From CAYVBE01 sp964572825 (GTDB taxonomy: Bacteria; Planctomycetota; Brocadiia; SM23-32), in the NCBI GenBank assembly GCA_964572825.1, contig CAZNGS010000004.1:1-64000 (forward strand): 64,000 nucleotides of DNA, given 5' to 3'. Position 1 is the first letter of the stretch; each line of letters begins with the position of its first letter. The translations under genes and the position numbers were made by a program. Positions 17,074 to 26,610 of the stretch are shown piece by piece. The notes beneath the pieces were generated by a model. The model worked only from the letters and a program-made list of their open reading frames with translations. It did not search any database and had not been told where the DNA came from.

Positions 17074-18483
17074 ATGAAAAGAACGGCATGGGTTACCCTC
17101 GGCAGTCTAATGGTTGTCGCGGTGGTGGCGGCCGGCTCTGCGGCCGCCGCTCCTCGAATCAAGGTGGGCCTTCAGGAGGGAGCGTGGCTTGAGGAGGTGA
17201 CGGTGGGCTCCCAGGGCGGCGGGGTTACGCTGTACCTCCAGCTCAGCGCATCGACCGAAGGCGGCGGCCCGCCTCACGGCCACGGCCACGGTCACGGAGG
17301 CGGCGGGGGAGGCGACGAGGAAGAGACCTACCAGTTCGATGGCCCCGGTAGCACTTCAGACTACCAGTTGACGTACTTTATGGAAGACGAGCAGGTGGAA
17401 AACAGCTTCGACGTGGACCTGGTCCCCGGTGAAAGCGTGACGGTGCGGGTGGACGTCCAACCAATAGGGGCCCCCGACCGCTACCTGTTCGCGGTGTTTG
17501 CGCTGACCGACGAGGACGGCGATGCGGCCTACGCGGGGGCCAACCTGGTGGTGCCGGGCGATCTGATGGTCCGGGCGCCGGGACAGGAGACATGGCACGG
17601 GGAGGACTTCTTCGCCGAGCAGACGGCTCCGTGGGACGCGGAAGAGATGCCCACCGCCGTGGCGGGCTCCGCCGTGGAGTATCAGGTGAAGCTGGACAAC
17701 GTGGAGAACGCCTACGTTTCGTATACTTTCCACGCCGTGCGGCAGGACGAGAGCGCGGTGATTGCGCGCTACTACGCCGAAGGCCAGGAGATAACCCCGG
17801 CGATAACTTCCTCCCAGGGCTTCGCCAGCCCCGTTCTGGGACCGGGGGAGGAATTCACAATCACTGCCAGCCTGACTCCGGTCGGCAGCGAGTCCACGCC
17901 ACGTCAGGTGGCGGTGACGGCCAATGTGGCCGATGTGGCCGGGCCGCAGCTCGATCTGGGTGCTGTGATAAACGGCCTCAGTCCGTTCACCATCCACGAA
18001 GACTCCGTGCCCGACCAGGTGGGACAGACGTTTCTCGTCTACGAGCATTCTCACTTCACTCCCGGTTGCTTTGGACTGCTGAACCTGGACGGAGGCAGCC
18101 CCAACACACCGGAACTGTGGGACTGGATATTGAACGGATACGATGGGTTCTCCGTCCCGAAGGACCCCGGCTATATCTGGGTAACCGGTTCTCCCGGATG
18201 GCGAAGCACCCTGGTGCACACCATGCAGGAGATGGTGGACGCGGAGGCGCGTATGACGGGGCTGGTCTTCGATGAAGCCCAGGGGCAGGGCAGCAACAGC
18301 GAGGTGCGCGGGATCGGGGTTGTCGAATACACGCCGATTGCCTGTGACAACCATTTCGTGGAGGCCCGATTGGAGAGCTTCACGGTCATGCAGGCCATGA
18401 TGGTGTCCGCGTTCGACGCGGTGAATTTCGGCGTCGGCGCCCGCGGCGGCCTCACGCTGGAACGATGGCGCGAGGTGGACTGA
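17074..18483 (+). CDS. secreted protein with TadG-like C-terminal module and His/Gly loop (paralogue B)
   Basis: This 469-residue paralogue of the preceding gene begins at the ATG at 17074 behind GAGGAGGTG and has a signal peptide (MKRTAWVTLGSLMVVAVVAA, cleaved near AAAA-P). Shared blocks are GAPDRYLFAVFALTDEDGDA, GANLVVPGDLMV, VENAYVSYTF and PGCFGLLNLDGG...PELWDWILNGYDG. Unlike paralogue A it carries an insert at about 72-90 with repeated His-Gly pairs, then a Gly run and an acidic stretch, which could bind divalent metal. The two genes form a tandem duplication. An external, possibly pilus-related, role is inferred from the C-terminal module only. Confidence 0.7.
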   Translation: MKRTAWVTLGSLMVVAVVAAGSAAAAPRIKVGLQEGAWLEEVTVGSQGGGVTLYLQLSASTEGGGPPHGHGHGHGGGGGGDEEETYQFDGPGSTSDYQLTYFMEDEQVENSFDVDLVPGESVTVRVDVQPIGAPDRYLFAVFALTDEDGDAAYAGANLVVPGDLMVRAPGQETWHGEDFFAEQTAPWDAEEMPTAVAGSAVEYQVKLDNVENAYVSYTFHAVRQDESAVIARYYAEGQEITPAITSSQGFASPVLGPGEEFTITASLTPVGSESTPRQVAVTANVADVAGPQLDLGAVINGLSPFTIHEDSVPDQVGQTFLVYEHSHFTPGCFGLLNLDGGSPNTPELWDWILNGYDGFSVPKDPGYIWVTGSPGWRSTLVHTMQEMVDAEARMTGLVFDEAQGQGSNSEVRGIGVVEYTPIACDNHFVEARLESFTVMQAMMVSAFDAVNFGVGARGGLTLERWREVD

Positions 18484-18505
18484 GCCGGCCACAAGGGGCG
18501 CCCCG

Positions 18506-18523
18506 CCGGGCCATGAGGCCCGG
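18506..18523 (+). terminator. hairpin after paralogue B
   Basis: Perfect 7-bp GC stem ccgggcc/ggcccgg with an ATGA tetraloop, 23 bp after the stop. There is no T-tract. Confidence 0.35.
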
Positions 18524-18526
18524 ACG

Positions 18527-18556
18527 TTGATTCAGCTTTCGGATTTTGCCTACAAT
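18527..18556 (+). promoter_or_regulatory. promoter for the FHA-GAF-HD-GYP gene
   Basis: TTGATT, 18 bp, TACAAT, ending 45 bp before the start codon. Confidence 0.5.
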
Positions 18557-18601
18557 TGTGGACATTCGGGCTCGTTCGTCCCCCGCAAGAGTTGAGGTCG
18601 C

Positions 18602-20179
18602 ATGCAAGCGAAGCTTGTCGGTGTCGACGGCGCATTCCGGGATACCGAGTTACCTCTCGAGGAGGATGGGTCTGTACTGATCGGTCGCCGAGAGGGGTGC
18701 GATCTCATACTGTCGAGCGAAAAGGTGTCCCGCACCCACTGCCGGCTGAAGTTCAGCGACGGTTTCTGGGTTGTGGAGGACCTGGACAGCACCAACGGCA
18801 CGTGGGTCAACGAGCAGCGGCGCCCCCGCGCCATGCTGTTCCACGGGGACACGGTGCGGGTGGGCGAAGACACGTTTCGATTCGAACTGATACCCACCAC
18901 CGAGAGCGACGAGTACGGGCTGGAGCTGCGCGACGAAGAGTCGCCGGCCCACTACGCCACCGAGATCAAGGAGAAGATAGACGGCGACGCCTCCTCGGTA
19001 ATACTGGAGACTTCAACGGGCGAGGGCACGGACACGGAGAAGCTCAAGGAGCTGGAGCGGGACCTGGGCATAATCTACGAGGTCATCCAGGAGGTCAACA
19101 GCCAGGACGAGCTGAATTCGGTGCTCGAGACCATTGCCGACTACAGCCTGAGCGTGACGGACGCGGACCGGGTTTACCTCATGGTCGGCAAGAAGCCCGG
19201 CGGCCTGGTCATGCCGTCGGTGAGTCGTTACAGCGAGTACGTGCCGCCCGAGCTGCGGGGAAGCTTCAGCCGAACGGTGATATGGGAGTGCTACAAGGAC
19301 GGCTGCTCGGTATTGAAGACCGACCCCCGCCGCAGGAACACCGCACCCAGCCGCAGCATCTGCACCCAGCGTATCAGCAGCATCATATGCGTGCCGATAC
19401 GGTGTGAGGTGGGAATTCTGGGCATTATTTACGGCGACACAATCACGGAAACGAGGAAATTCCAGAAACGCCATCTCAAACTGCTCAGCGCCATAGCCAA
19501 CCAGGTCGGCTACCGCATCCGCCGCGCCCAACTGGCCCGCCAGGTGGAGAGCCTGTTCAACGATGCCATCCAGACCCTCACCCGCGTGCTGGAGTCTAAG
19601 GACGAGTACACCATGGGCCACAGCGAGAGGGTGACGGCGCTTGCCCTCAAACTGGGGGAGGCCATAGACCTGGACCCGACACAGATGCGCGACCTGCGGC
19701 TGGCGGGGCTGCTCCACGACATCGGCAAGGTGGGCATCCCCTCCACCACCCTGAAAAAGCCGGGCCGCCTCACCGACGCCGAGTACCTCAGCGTCCAGCA
19801 CCACGTCATCGCGGGCGCCGAGATCGTGGCCAGCATCGAGCACGCCGAACGCATCACCGAGGCCGTCCGACATCACCACGAGAGGTGGGACGGAATGGGC
19901 TATCCGGATGGCCTGAAGGGAGAAGAGACTCCCCTGCTGGCCCGCGTGCTCGCCGTCGCGGACGCCTTCGACGCGATGGCATCCTCCCGACCGTATCGGG
20001 ACGAGCTGACTCCCGAGAGGATTGTGGAGGAGTTTCGGCAGGGCGTGGGGACCCAGTTCGATCCCCAACTGGCAAAGCAGTTTCTGAAGCTGTTCCCCGA
20101 CGACGATGCCTTCATGGCCAGGCTGGACCAGATTTACGAGAAGAGGGTCAACCGCCGCCCCACCCCCTCCGCTTACTGA
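18602..20179 (+). CDS. FHA-GAF-HD-GYP signalling protein (probable c-di-GMP phosphodiesterase)
   Basis: This 525-residue protein has three domains. An FHA phosphopeptide-binding domain spans about 1-97 (GR at 28-29, SRTHCRL at 43-49, STNGTWVN at 63-70). A GAF sensor domain spans about 150-310. An HD-GYP phosphodiesterase domain spans about 320-510, with the metal pair H372-D373, the HH-E segment at 424-427, and DGMGYPDGL beginning at 430. All core HD-GYP residues appear intact, so c-di-GMP hydrolysis is likely. The FHA domain suggests input from Ser/Thr kinases. The ATG follows a weak AG-rich site. The stop overlaps by 7 bp the stop of the convergent ADP-ribosylglycohydrolase gene. Confidence 0.9.
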   Translation: MQAKLVGVDGAFRDTELPLEEDGSVLIGRREGCDLILSSEKVSRTHCRLKFSDGFWVVEDLDSTNGTWVNEQRRPRAMLFHGDTVRVGEDTFRFELIPTTESDEYGLELRDEESPAHYATEIKEKIDGDASSVILETSTGEGTDTEKLKELERDLGIIYEVIQEVNSQDELNSVLETIADYSLSVTDADRVYLMVGKKPGGLVMPSVSRYSEYVPPELRGSFSRTVIWECYKDGCSVLKTDPRRRNTAPSRSICTQRISSIICVPIRCEVGILGIIYGDTITETRKFQKRHLKLLSAIANQVGYRIRRAQLARQVESLFNDAIQTLTRVLESKDEYTMGHSERVTALALKLGEAIDLDPTQMRDLRLAGLLHDIGKVGIPSTTLKKPGRLTDAEYLSVQHHVIAGAEIVASIEHAERITEAVRHHHERWDGMGYPDGLKGEETPLLARVLAVADAFDAMASSRPYRDELTPERIVEEFRQGVGTQFDPQLAKQFLKLFPDDDAFMARLDQIYEKRVNRRPTPSAY

Positions 20180-21141
20180 CCGCCCGGTGCCGACGTCCTT
20201 CTGGGGCGCGCCGCCCGGCAGAACCGGTCGCAGAGCTTTTCTATATCCTCCCGCCGCGTGAGCGCATCTGCCCAGGCGCGGGGCACGGCCGCCTCGCCCC
20301 AGCGGGTGCCGGCCAGCCCGCCGGTCACGCACCCGACTGTGTCGGTGTCGCCGCCCAGGTTCAGCGCCACCAGTAGGCAGTCCCGGAAGGTCTCCCCGCG
20401 CAGGAGGCTCCAGATGGCCGCCTCCAGGGTCTGGACCACGTAGCCGCCGGAGCGCACCTGGAACCGGTCGAGGTCCATGATTTCCAGGGAGAGGATGCAT
20501 TCCAGATGGGGCAGCTCCGCCTCCCACGGGGCGCGGCGGTAGCGGCGGCGCGCCTCCGTCAGCCCGTCCTCGACGGCCTGCCGGCGGTCCTCTCCGGCCA
20601 TCAGGTGCGCGACGATGAGGCAGTAGATGCCGCAGCACATCAGGCTGCGGGGGTGGGCATGGGTGATGGCGGACACCTCGTGGGCCGCCTCCAGCATGCG
20701 ATCGGGATCGCGATGGAAGTAGAGGGCCACGGGCAGCGTGCGCATCAGGGAGCCGTTACCGTTGCTGCCCTCACCGGTCATGCCCGATGAAGAGGCCGGC
20801 ACTCCGACGCTCAGCCGCTCCATGGCCGCGGCCGTGGTGGCTCCGTAGCCGAGGACCCGCCCGTGGGGCGTCCAGGCTGCCTGCCGCCACCAGGCCAGGA
20901 ATGCCGCGCCGATGTCCGGCAGGCTGTAGCCGGAGCACAGGGAGTCAGCCAGGCTCAGCAGGAGTGAACTGTCGTCCGACCAGGTGCCGGGGGGCTGTCC
21001 GTGCGGTCCGCCGCCGGTCATGCCCTGGATGGGTTGGCGGGCCAGCTCCTGGCGCATCGCGCCCTCCCAGGGCAGCCCCATGGCGTCGCCCAGCACGGCC
21101 CCCAGTATACCGCCGCGGATGCGCTCGGTCAGGTCGGGCAT
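20173..21141 (-). CDS. ADP-ribosylglycohydrolase family protein
   Basis: This 322-residue all-alpha dinuclear-Mg hydrolase is of the ARH/DraG type, removing ADP-ribose from proteins or from related N-glycosides. Metal-site motifs are TWSDDSSLLLSLADSL at about 53-68 (in place of the usual TDDTxM), GNGSLMRTLPVALY near 127, and the C-terminal LNLGGDTDTVGCVTGGLAG near 260. It is the last gene of the polA-coaE-rho group, 20 bp after rho, with GGGGG upstream of its ATG. Together with the macro-domain gene at 1801, the window encodes two ADP-ribose-handling enzymes. The substrate is not determinable. Confidence 0.87.
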   Translation of the reverse strand: MPDLTERIRGGILGAVLGDAMGLPWEGAMRQELARQPIQGMTGGGPHGQPPGTWSDDSSLLLSLADSLCSGYSLPDIGAAFLAWWRQAAWTPHGRVLGYGATTAAAMERLSVGVPASSSGMTGEGSNGNGSLMRTLPVALYFHRDPDRMLEAAHEVSAITHAHPRSLMCCGIYCLIVAHLMAGEDRRQAVEDGLTEARRRYRRAPWEAELPHLECILSLEIMDLDRFQVRSGGYVVQTLEAAIWSLLRGETFRDCLLVALNLGGDTDTVGCVTGGLAGTRWGEAAVPRAWADALTRREDIEKLCDRFCRAARPRRTSAPGGQ

Positions 21142-21161
21142 TTACCGATGCCCCCGGACGT

Positions 21162-22511
21162 TCAGTCCACGTTGATGCTCATGAGGAATTCGGCGTTGTT
21201 CTGCGTTTCGGCCAGCTTGCTCCTCAGCAGTTCGATGCCCTCGATGGGGTTCATGTCGTTGAGCATGCGGTGGAGCAGTTGGACGCGTTTGAGCTCCTCG
21301 GGGTCGAGCAGCAGCTCCTCCTTGCGTGTGCCACTGAGGGTCACGTCCAGGGCCGGCCAGATGCGGCGGTCGGCAAGTTTGCGGTCCAGGTGCAGTTCCA
21401 TGTTGCCGGTGCCCTTGAACTCTTCGTAGATGACCTCGTCCATTCGGCTGCCGGTTTTCACCAGTGCCGTGGCGATGATGGTCAGACTGCCGCCCTCCTC
21501 GAGGTTGCGTGCGCTGCCGAAGAACTTCTTCGGTTTCTGCAGGGCGCTGGCTTCCACGCCGCCGCTGAGGATCTTGCCGCTGTGGGGCATCTCGGTGTTG
21601 TGGGCGCGGGCCAGGCGGGTGATGCTGTCCAGCAGGATGACCACGTCGGTGCCGAACTCCACCTGCCGGCGGGCCTTCTGCAGAACCATCTCGGCCACCT
21701 GGATGTGGCGGCTGGCCGGTTCGTCGAAGGTGGAGCTGATGACCTCGGCGGCGGGGACGGTGCGCCGCATGTCCGTCACTTCCTCCGGCCGTTCATCGAT
21801 CAGCAGGATGATCAGTTCGCATTCGGGGTGGTTCCTGGCGACGGAGTTGCCCATCTTCTGCAGCAGGATGGTCTTGCCCGTGCGAGGGGCGGCCACGATC
21901 AGTCCCCGCTGGCCCTTGCCGATGGGGGTTATCAGGTCGACCAGTCGCATGTCCATCTCCTCGGCCTCACGCTCCAGCAGCAGTCTCTCGGTGGGGTGGT
22001 AGGGAGTCAGGTCCTCGAAGACGGCGATGTTGGTGGCCTCGTCCGGACTTTTGAAATTGACCGCCTCCACCTTCAGGAGGGCGAAGAAATGCTCGTTGTC
22101 CTTCTTGGGCGGTCGGATCTGGCCCATCACCAGGTTGCCCGTGCGCAGGCCGAAGCGGCGTATCTGGCTGGGCGACACGTAGATGTCGTCGGGACTGGGC
22201 ATGTAGCTGTAGTCCGGGGAGCGCAGGAAGCCAAACCCCTCGGGCAGCACTTCCAGCACACCTTCTCCATAGGTGGAGCCGGCCTGCTTGACCCGTTTGC
22301 GCAGCAGGTGGTAGATGAGGTCCTGCTTCTTCATGCCGCTGGTCTTGTTGATGCCTTCTTCCTTAGCGATCTCCTGCAGCTCCTTGACGGTCATCTTCTG
22401 CAGATCCGATATGTGCAACTCCTCCGTGGCGGTGCTGCTGCCGCCGCCCCTGGAGGGATTGCCCCCCTGTCGATTGCTCCGACTGCGGTTGTCTCGCCTT
22501 CTGTTGGCCAT
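21162..22511 (-). CDS. rho: transcription termination factor Rho
   Basis: This is a hexameric RNA helicase that ends transcription of untranslated RNA. The protein is 449 residues. A short basic Arg/Asn/Gly-rich N-terminus is followed by the Rho N-terminal helical domain (DLQKMTVKELQEIAKEEGIN, about 35-55) and an OB/cold-shock domain (about 78-150, with GFGFLRSPDYSYMPSPDDIY). The ATPase core has P-loop GLIVAAPRTGKTIL and Walker B region ECELIILLIDERPEEV. The Q-loop and R-loop region DSITRLARAHN is also present. Of two adjacent ATGs, the second (22511) has GGAGG at five bases. It lies 36 bp after coaE. Confidence 0.96.
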   Translation of the reverse strand: MANRRRDNRSRSNRQGGNPSRGGGSSTATEELHISDLQKMTVKELQEIAKEEGINKTSGMKKQDLIYHLLRKRVKQAGSTYGEGVLEVLPEGFGFLRSPDYSYMPSPDDIYVSPSQIRRFGLRTGNLVMGQIRPPKKDNEHFFALLKVEAVNFKSPDEATNIAVFEDLTPYHPTERLLLEREAEEMDMRLVDLITPIGKGQRGLIVAAPRTGKTILLQKMGNSVARNHPECELIILLIDERPEEVTDMRRTVPAAEVISSTFDEPASRHIQVAEMVLQKARRQVEFGTDVVILLDSITRLARAHNTEMPHSGKILSGGVEASALQKPKKFFGSARNLEEGGSLTIIATALVKTGSRMDEVIYEEFKGTGNMELHLDRKLADRRIWPALDVTLSGTRKEELLLDPEELKRVQLLHRMLNDMNPIEGIELLRSKLAETQNNAEFLMSINVD

Positions 22512-22547
22512 CATTACCTCCGCTGCACTCCAGAATTGCCTGGGAAT

Positions 22548-23207
22548 TCACTCCAATTCGGTGCGGGTGTGGGCCCGCTTACGTTGCTGCACCAGTTGCG
22601 GCCACAGTTGCCGGACCTGCGCGGCCAGCTCCCGCAGCGAGCCGGAATTGCTCACCACGAAATCGGCCAGTTTTTCCTTCTCCTCCGGGTCGATCTGCGC
22701 CCGGTTTCGCTTCTCGAATTGCTCGGGCGTCATCTGATTCCTCTCGAAGGCGCGTCGTCGCCGCACTTGCCGGGGCGCCTGCACGTAGAGAAGGGCGTCG
22801 CACATGCTCTCGTGCAGCCCCGTCTCGACCAGCAGGGCGGCATCCAGCACGATGAGCGGGACCTCGCCGCTGTCCATCAGTTCCTCAATCCTGCGCCGTA
22901 ACTCGCGAATTATGGGCGGGTGCAGGATGGCGTTCAGTTTCTCCACTCCGGCGGGGCTGTCGAATGCCTTCTCTGCCAGCCGCTCCCGGTCCACTCCGCC
23001 CGTCCCGTCGGCTATCTGCTGGCCGAACTGCCGGACCAGTGCCACCTTTACGGTGGGCGATTCGAGAAAGTCGTGGCCGATGCTGTCCGCGTCGATCACG
23101 GCCGCTCCGAACTCTCCCAGCAGGTGCGCCACCGTGCTCTTGCCGCTGGCCAGTCCGCCCACGATGCCGACGAGGGGCGGCGTGCGCTGGGAATCTGCTC
23201 GGCTCAT
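22548..23207 (-). CDS. coaE: dephospho-CoA kinase
   Basis: The enzyme phosphorylates the 3'-hydroxyl of dephospho-CoA, the last step of CoA synthesis. The protein is 219 residues. The P-loop GGLASGKST is at 17-25, the CoA-site segment VIDADSIGHDFL follows, then HPPIIRELRRRI and PLIVLDAALLVETGL, then the lid region RRRRAFERNQMTPEQFEKR. Its start overlaps the polA stop by four bases (ATGA), so translation is coupled. The polA-coaE order is common in bacteria. Confidence 0.94.
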   Translation of the reverse strand: MSRADSQRTPPLVGIVGGLASGKSTVAHLLGEFGAAVIDADSIGHDFLESPTVKVALVRQFGQQIADGTGGVDRERLAEKAFDSPAGVEKLNAILHPPIIRELRRRIEELMDSGEVPLIVLDAALLVETGLHESMCDALLYVQAPRQVRRRRAFERNQMTPEQFEKRNRAQIDPEEKEKLADFVVSNSGSLRELAAQVRQLWPQLVQQRKRAHTRTELE

Positions 23208-25918
23208 TTCACCTCGGCCCAGTTCTTGCCCGCTGCGACGTCCACGGCAAGAGGGACGTCCAGCTCCAGGGCGCCCTCCATCTTCTCCGTCACGAAGCGG
23301 CGCACCTCTTCCATCTGCTCGTCCGGCGCCTCGAACACAAGCTCGTCGTGTATCTGCAGCAGCATGGCAGCGCGGGAGCTGACCTGCGGCAGGCCGCGAT
23401 GTATGTGGATCATGGCGCGCTTTATCAGGTCGGCGGCGGAGCCCTGGATGACGGTGTTGACGGCGATGCGCTCGGCGGCGCTGCGGGCGGCGCCCGTTCC
23501 CCGGATGCCCTCGATGGTGCGCTTGCGACCGGCGAGCGTCCGCACGTATCCGTCCCGCCGGGCGGCGTCCACTGTCTTGCCGATGAACTGCTTCACGCGG
23601 GGGTAGCGCTCGAAATACGCCTGGATGAACTGCTCGGCCTCTTCGACGGGCACGTCGATCTGCTTGCTCAGTCCATAGGGGCTCAGGCCGTAGATTATCC
23701 CGAAGTTGACGGCCTTGGCCTGCTGTCTCATCCGGTCGGTCACCTCGTCCTCGGAGACTCCGTTGACCTGGGCGGCCACGAACCGGTGGATGTCCCGGTT
23801 CTCGTGGAAGGCGCCGCTGAGCGCCGGGTCCCCGGAGCAGTGGGCCATCACGCGCAGCTCCACCTGGGAGTAGTCCGCGCTGAGCAGGGACATGTCCTCC
23901 CCTCCGGGCACGAAGGCGCTACGGATGCGCCGCCCCAGCGGCGTGCGCACGGGGATGTTCTGCAGGTTGGGGTCGCTGCTGGAGAGACGTCCCGTGGCCG
24001 TGATGGTCTGATTGAAGCTGGCGTGGACGCGGCCCGTCTCGGGGTTCACCATCTCCAGCAGGGCGTCGGCGTAGGTTGATTTCAGCTTGCTCAGCTCTCT
24101 GTACTGCAGCACGTATCGGGCGATGGGATGTTCCGCCTTCAGGCCGTTGAGCACGTCGCTGGCGGTGGAATAGCCGGTGGTGCGTCGGGCGCCCCGCGGG
24201 GGGGGGAGCTCCATCTTCTCGAACATGACCGTGCTGAGCTGCTGTGGGGAGTTGACGTTGAACTCCTCTCCCGCCTCCCGGTGTATCCGGGTCTCGAGCT
24301 CCTTCAGCTTGTCCGCGAACTCCTCGCTCAGGAGGGCCAGCCGCTCCGCGTCCACGGCGATGCCCCGCCACTCCATGTCGGCCAGGACCGGCACCAGGGG
24401 CAGTTCCAGTTCGGCGAACAGCGTCCAAAGGTCCTGCTCCTTCAGTTTGTCGTCGAGCAGGCCGCACAGTTGCAGGGCCAGGTCGGCGTCCTCGCACGCG
24501 TAGGGAGCGACCTCCTCCACCGGCACGCGGTCCATGGTAATCTGGTCCCTGCCGGTGCCGATCAGCTCTTCTATCTTGACCGGTCGATAGTTCAGGTAGC
24601 GTTCTGCCAGGGCGTCCAGGCCGTGCGACCGGCCGGCCGGCCTGAGCAGGTAGGAAGCCACCATGGAGTCGCAGGCGACTCCGCCCAGCTCCACTCCGTG
24701 GTTTTTCAGGACCGCCATGTCGTATTTCAGGTTCTGGCCAACTTTGCGGGGCCTGGTGCCCTCCAGGAGCGGCCTCAGGATGTTCAGTGCCTCTCCCACG
24801 GGGCAGGTCCGGGCCTCTGGGGGGCCGAAGGTCGGCACGTAGACGCCCTGGTTGGGGCGCCAGCTGAAGGCAAACCCGACGATGCGGGCCCGTCGCGGCC
24901 GCAGACTGGTGGTTTCCAGGTCCACCGCCAGTCTCCGCTGCTGCCGCAGCGTGTCGGCAAGTTCTCTGAGTTCCGCCACCGTGGCGACCGTCGAGTAATC
25001 TTTGTCTCCGGATTGAATGGTCTCCGGTTCGCGGGCGGCGAACAGGGCGCCCTGGGTGGGGGGAGGGGAGCTGTCCCTGCGCAGGGACCGGAAACCCACC
25101 GCCCGGTAGAACCGGTCCACGGCCTCCGGGTCGGCTGTGCCGTCCCGGCATCGTTCCCAGTTCAGCTCCAGCGGCAGGTCGCGACGGAGCACCACCAGCC
25201 TGCGCGCGAGCTCGACGGCTTCCCGGTGCTCGATCAGGTTCTGTCGCGTCTTCTCGCCGGAGACCTCTTCGATGTTGTCGTAGAGGTTCTCCACGTTGCC
25301 GAACTGGCGTATCAATTTGAGGGCGGTTTTGGGCCCGATTCCCGGCACGCCGGGGATGTTGTCGGTCGTGTCGCCGGCCAGGGCCATCACCTCCACCACC
25401 TGCCAGGGTTCGATGCCCTTCTGCTCCTTGAGCTTCTGCGGGTCCAGCAGCACCTCCCTGTCCTTGTGCAGGTGGAGGACGCGGGTGTGGTCGCTGACGA
25501 GCTGCTCGGCGTCCTTGTCGGTGGTGACGATGGTTGTGTTGATGCCCCTGGAGGCGGCCCGGGCGGCGGCGGTGGCCAGTATGTCATCCGCTTCGTGTCC
25601 CTCCAGCATGGGGTGCGGGACGTCCTGCATGTCCAGGAATTGCTCGATCAGAGGCAACTGTCGCTCCAGGAGGTCGGGCATAGGTGGACGGCCGGCTTTG
25701 TAGGCATCGTAGAGCTGGCGCCGTTGGGGCGGCCCGGGCCCGTCGAACGCCACCAGCAGGTAATCGGGGCTGTATTCTTCGCGCAGTTTCTCGACCATCC
25801 GGGCGAACCCGTACAGGGCGTTGACCGGTTCCCCGTCGGGGCCGGTGAGCCCTTTGATGGCGTAGAAGAACTGGTAGAGGTGCGCATAAGCGTCGATGGC
25901 GAAAAGTTGTTCCGGCAT
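23204..25918 (-). CDS. polA: DNA polymerase I
   Basis: This 904-residue protein has the full three-part family A architecture. The 5'-3' exonuclease/flap domain is at 1-290 (FAIDAYAHLYQFFYA; DKDAEQLV; MALAGDTTDNIPGVPGIGPK). A 3'-5' exonuclease domain follows, with the DxE pair in LAVDLETTSL and later acids in NLKYDMA and YACEDADLAL, so proofreading is probably active. The C-terminal polymerase domain has motif A DYSQVELRVMAH, motif B (RQQAKAVNFGIIYG) and motif C (LLQIHDELVFE). It heads the polA-coaE-rho-ADP-ribosylglycohydrolase operon. A consensus-like promoter lies 440 bp upstream. Confidence 0.97.
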   Translation of the reverse strand: MPEQLFAIDAYAHLYQFFYAIKGLTGPDGEPVNALYGFARMVEKLREEYSPDYLLVAFDGPGPPQRRQLYDAYKAGRPPMPDLLERQLPLIEQFLDMQDVPHPMLEGHEADDILATAAARAASRGINTTIVTTDKDAEQLVSDHTRVLHLHKDREVLLDPQKLKEQKGIEPWQVVEVMALAGDTTDNIPGVPGIGPKTALKLIRQFGNVENLYDNIEEVSGEKTRQNLIEHREAVELARRLVVLRRDLPLELNWERCRDGTADPEAVDRFYRAVGFRSLRRDSSPPPTQGALFAAREPETIQSGDKDYSTVATVAELRELADTLRQQRRLAVDLETTSLRPRRARIVGFAFSWRPNQGVYVPTFGPPEARTCPVGEALNILRPLLEGTRPRKVGQNLKYDMAVLKNHGVELGGVACDSMVASYLLRPAGRSHGLDALAERYLNYRPVKIEELIGTGRDQITMDRVPVEEVAPYACEDADLALQLCGLLDDKLKEQDLWTLFAELELPLVPVLADMEWRGIAVDAERLALLSEEFADKLKELETRIHREAGEEFNVNSPQQLSTVMFEKMELPPPRGARRTTGYSTASDVLNGLKAEHPIARYVLQYRELSKLKSTYADALLEMVNPETGRVHASFNQTITATGRLSSSDPNLQNIPVRTPLGRRIRSAFVPGGEDMSLLSADYSQVELRVMAHCSGDPALSGAFHENRDIHRFVAAQVNGVSEDEVTDRMRQQAKAVNFGIIYGLSPYGLSKQIDVPVEEAEQFIQAYFERYPRVKQFIGKTVDAARRDGYVRTLAGRKRTIEGIRGTGAARSAAERIAVNTVIQGSAADLIKRAMIHIHRGLPQVSSRAAMLLQIHDELVFEAPDEQMEEVRRFVTEKMEGALELDVPLAVDVAAGKNWAEVK

Positions 25919-25980
25919 AGGTCGGTCCGCTAAGCAGACGCGTGCAGGGGTTCAGACGTGACACCGCCGGGCCTTCGGCC

Positions 25981-26050
25981 CCTCGCAACGACCTCCCGGC
26001 CGGCTTGGGCCCCATTCAGCGGGCGAAGCAAGCTCGCCGTTGTCGCGGCC
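25981..26050. repeat. dispersed intergenic repeat, copy 2
   Basis: It carries gggcgaagcaagctcgccg followed by ttgtcgcgg, with a flanking cctcgcaacgac arm complementary to the ttgtcgcgg side. Same family as 10182-10225 and 32735-32775. Confidence 0.6.
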
Positions 26051-26354
26051 ACCCCCACACGCAGATGTACCGTACCATTACCGGCACGGACTGGCTGGCC
26101 GCAGGTTACCACGGTGCAACTGCCAGTCCGCCATGCCGTCGCACCTGAGGGGTAGCCTCGAGGAACGTGTGCGGGTCGATCGCCGTGCCAAGACTTTCCT
26201 GTGTGGACGCCTGATTACGGAGCCCGGAATGAGGCGATCGAGCGGATTGAAAAGCGGTCGACTTTTCGGACGATCCCGCTACCCGGGGACTGATCTGCCA
26301 GGGTAGCTGTGTCGCAAAGCAACAACTGTTTGAAAGCCCCTCAAGACAGAATAT

Positions 26355-26383
26355 ACCCTACACTTTTGCGACCCCCGTGTCAA
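26355..26383 (-). promoter_or_regulatory. candidate promoter for the polA operon
   Basis: On the minus strand: a perfect TTGACA, 17 bp, TAGGGT. It reads toward polA with a leader of about 430 nt. Confidence 0.45.
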
Positions 26384-26610
26384 GTGGGCCAGCCGATTTC
26401 CACCGGGGCGTTCAAAAGTCCGATTCAATGGATGGCCGATGCCCGGTTCCGGTCGGAGCTTCCACGGGCCCCCGGCTGCGGCCGTTCCTCGCCTGCGCAG
26501 CCAGAGCCCCGGAACGACAACGAATAGCCTGTAATTGAGTGGCCCTGCGCGACGCGTTCAGGGTGACGAGCAGAGCCGGAGTCACGTGGGCGGGGCGCCG
26601 GCACGAGACG

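Noticed and set aside
20787..22901. 704-codon plus-strand open frame
   Set aside because: Antisense of the ADP-ribosylglycohydrolase, rho and coaE genes; no domain signature.
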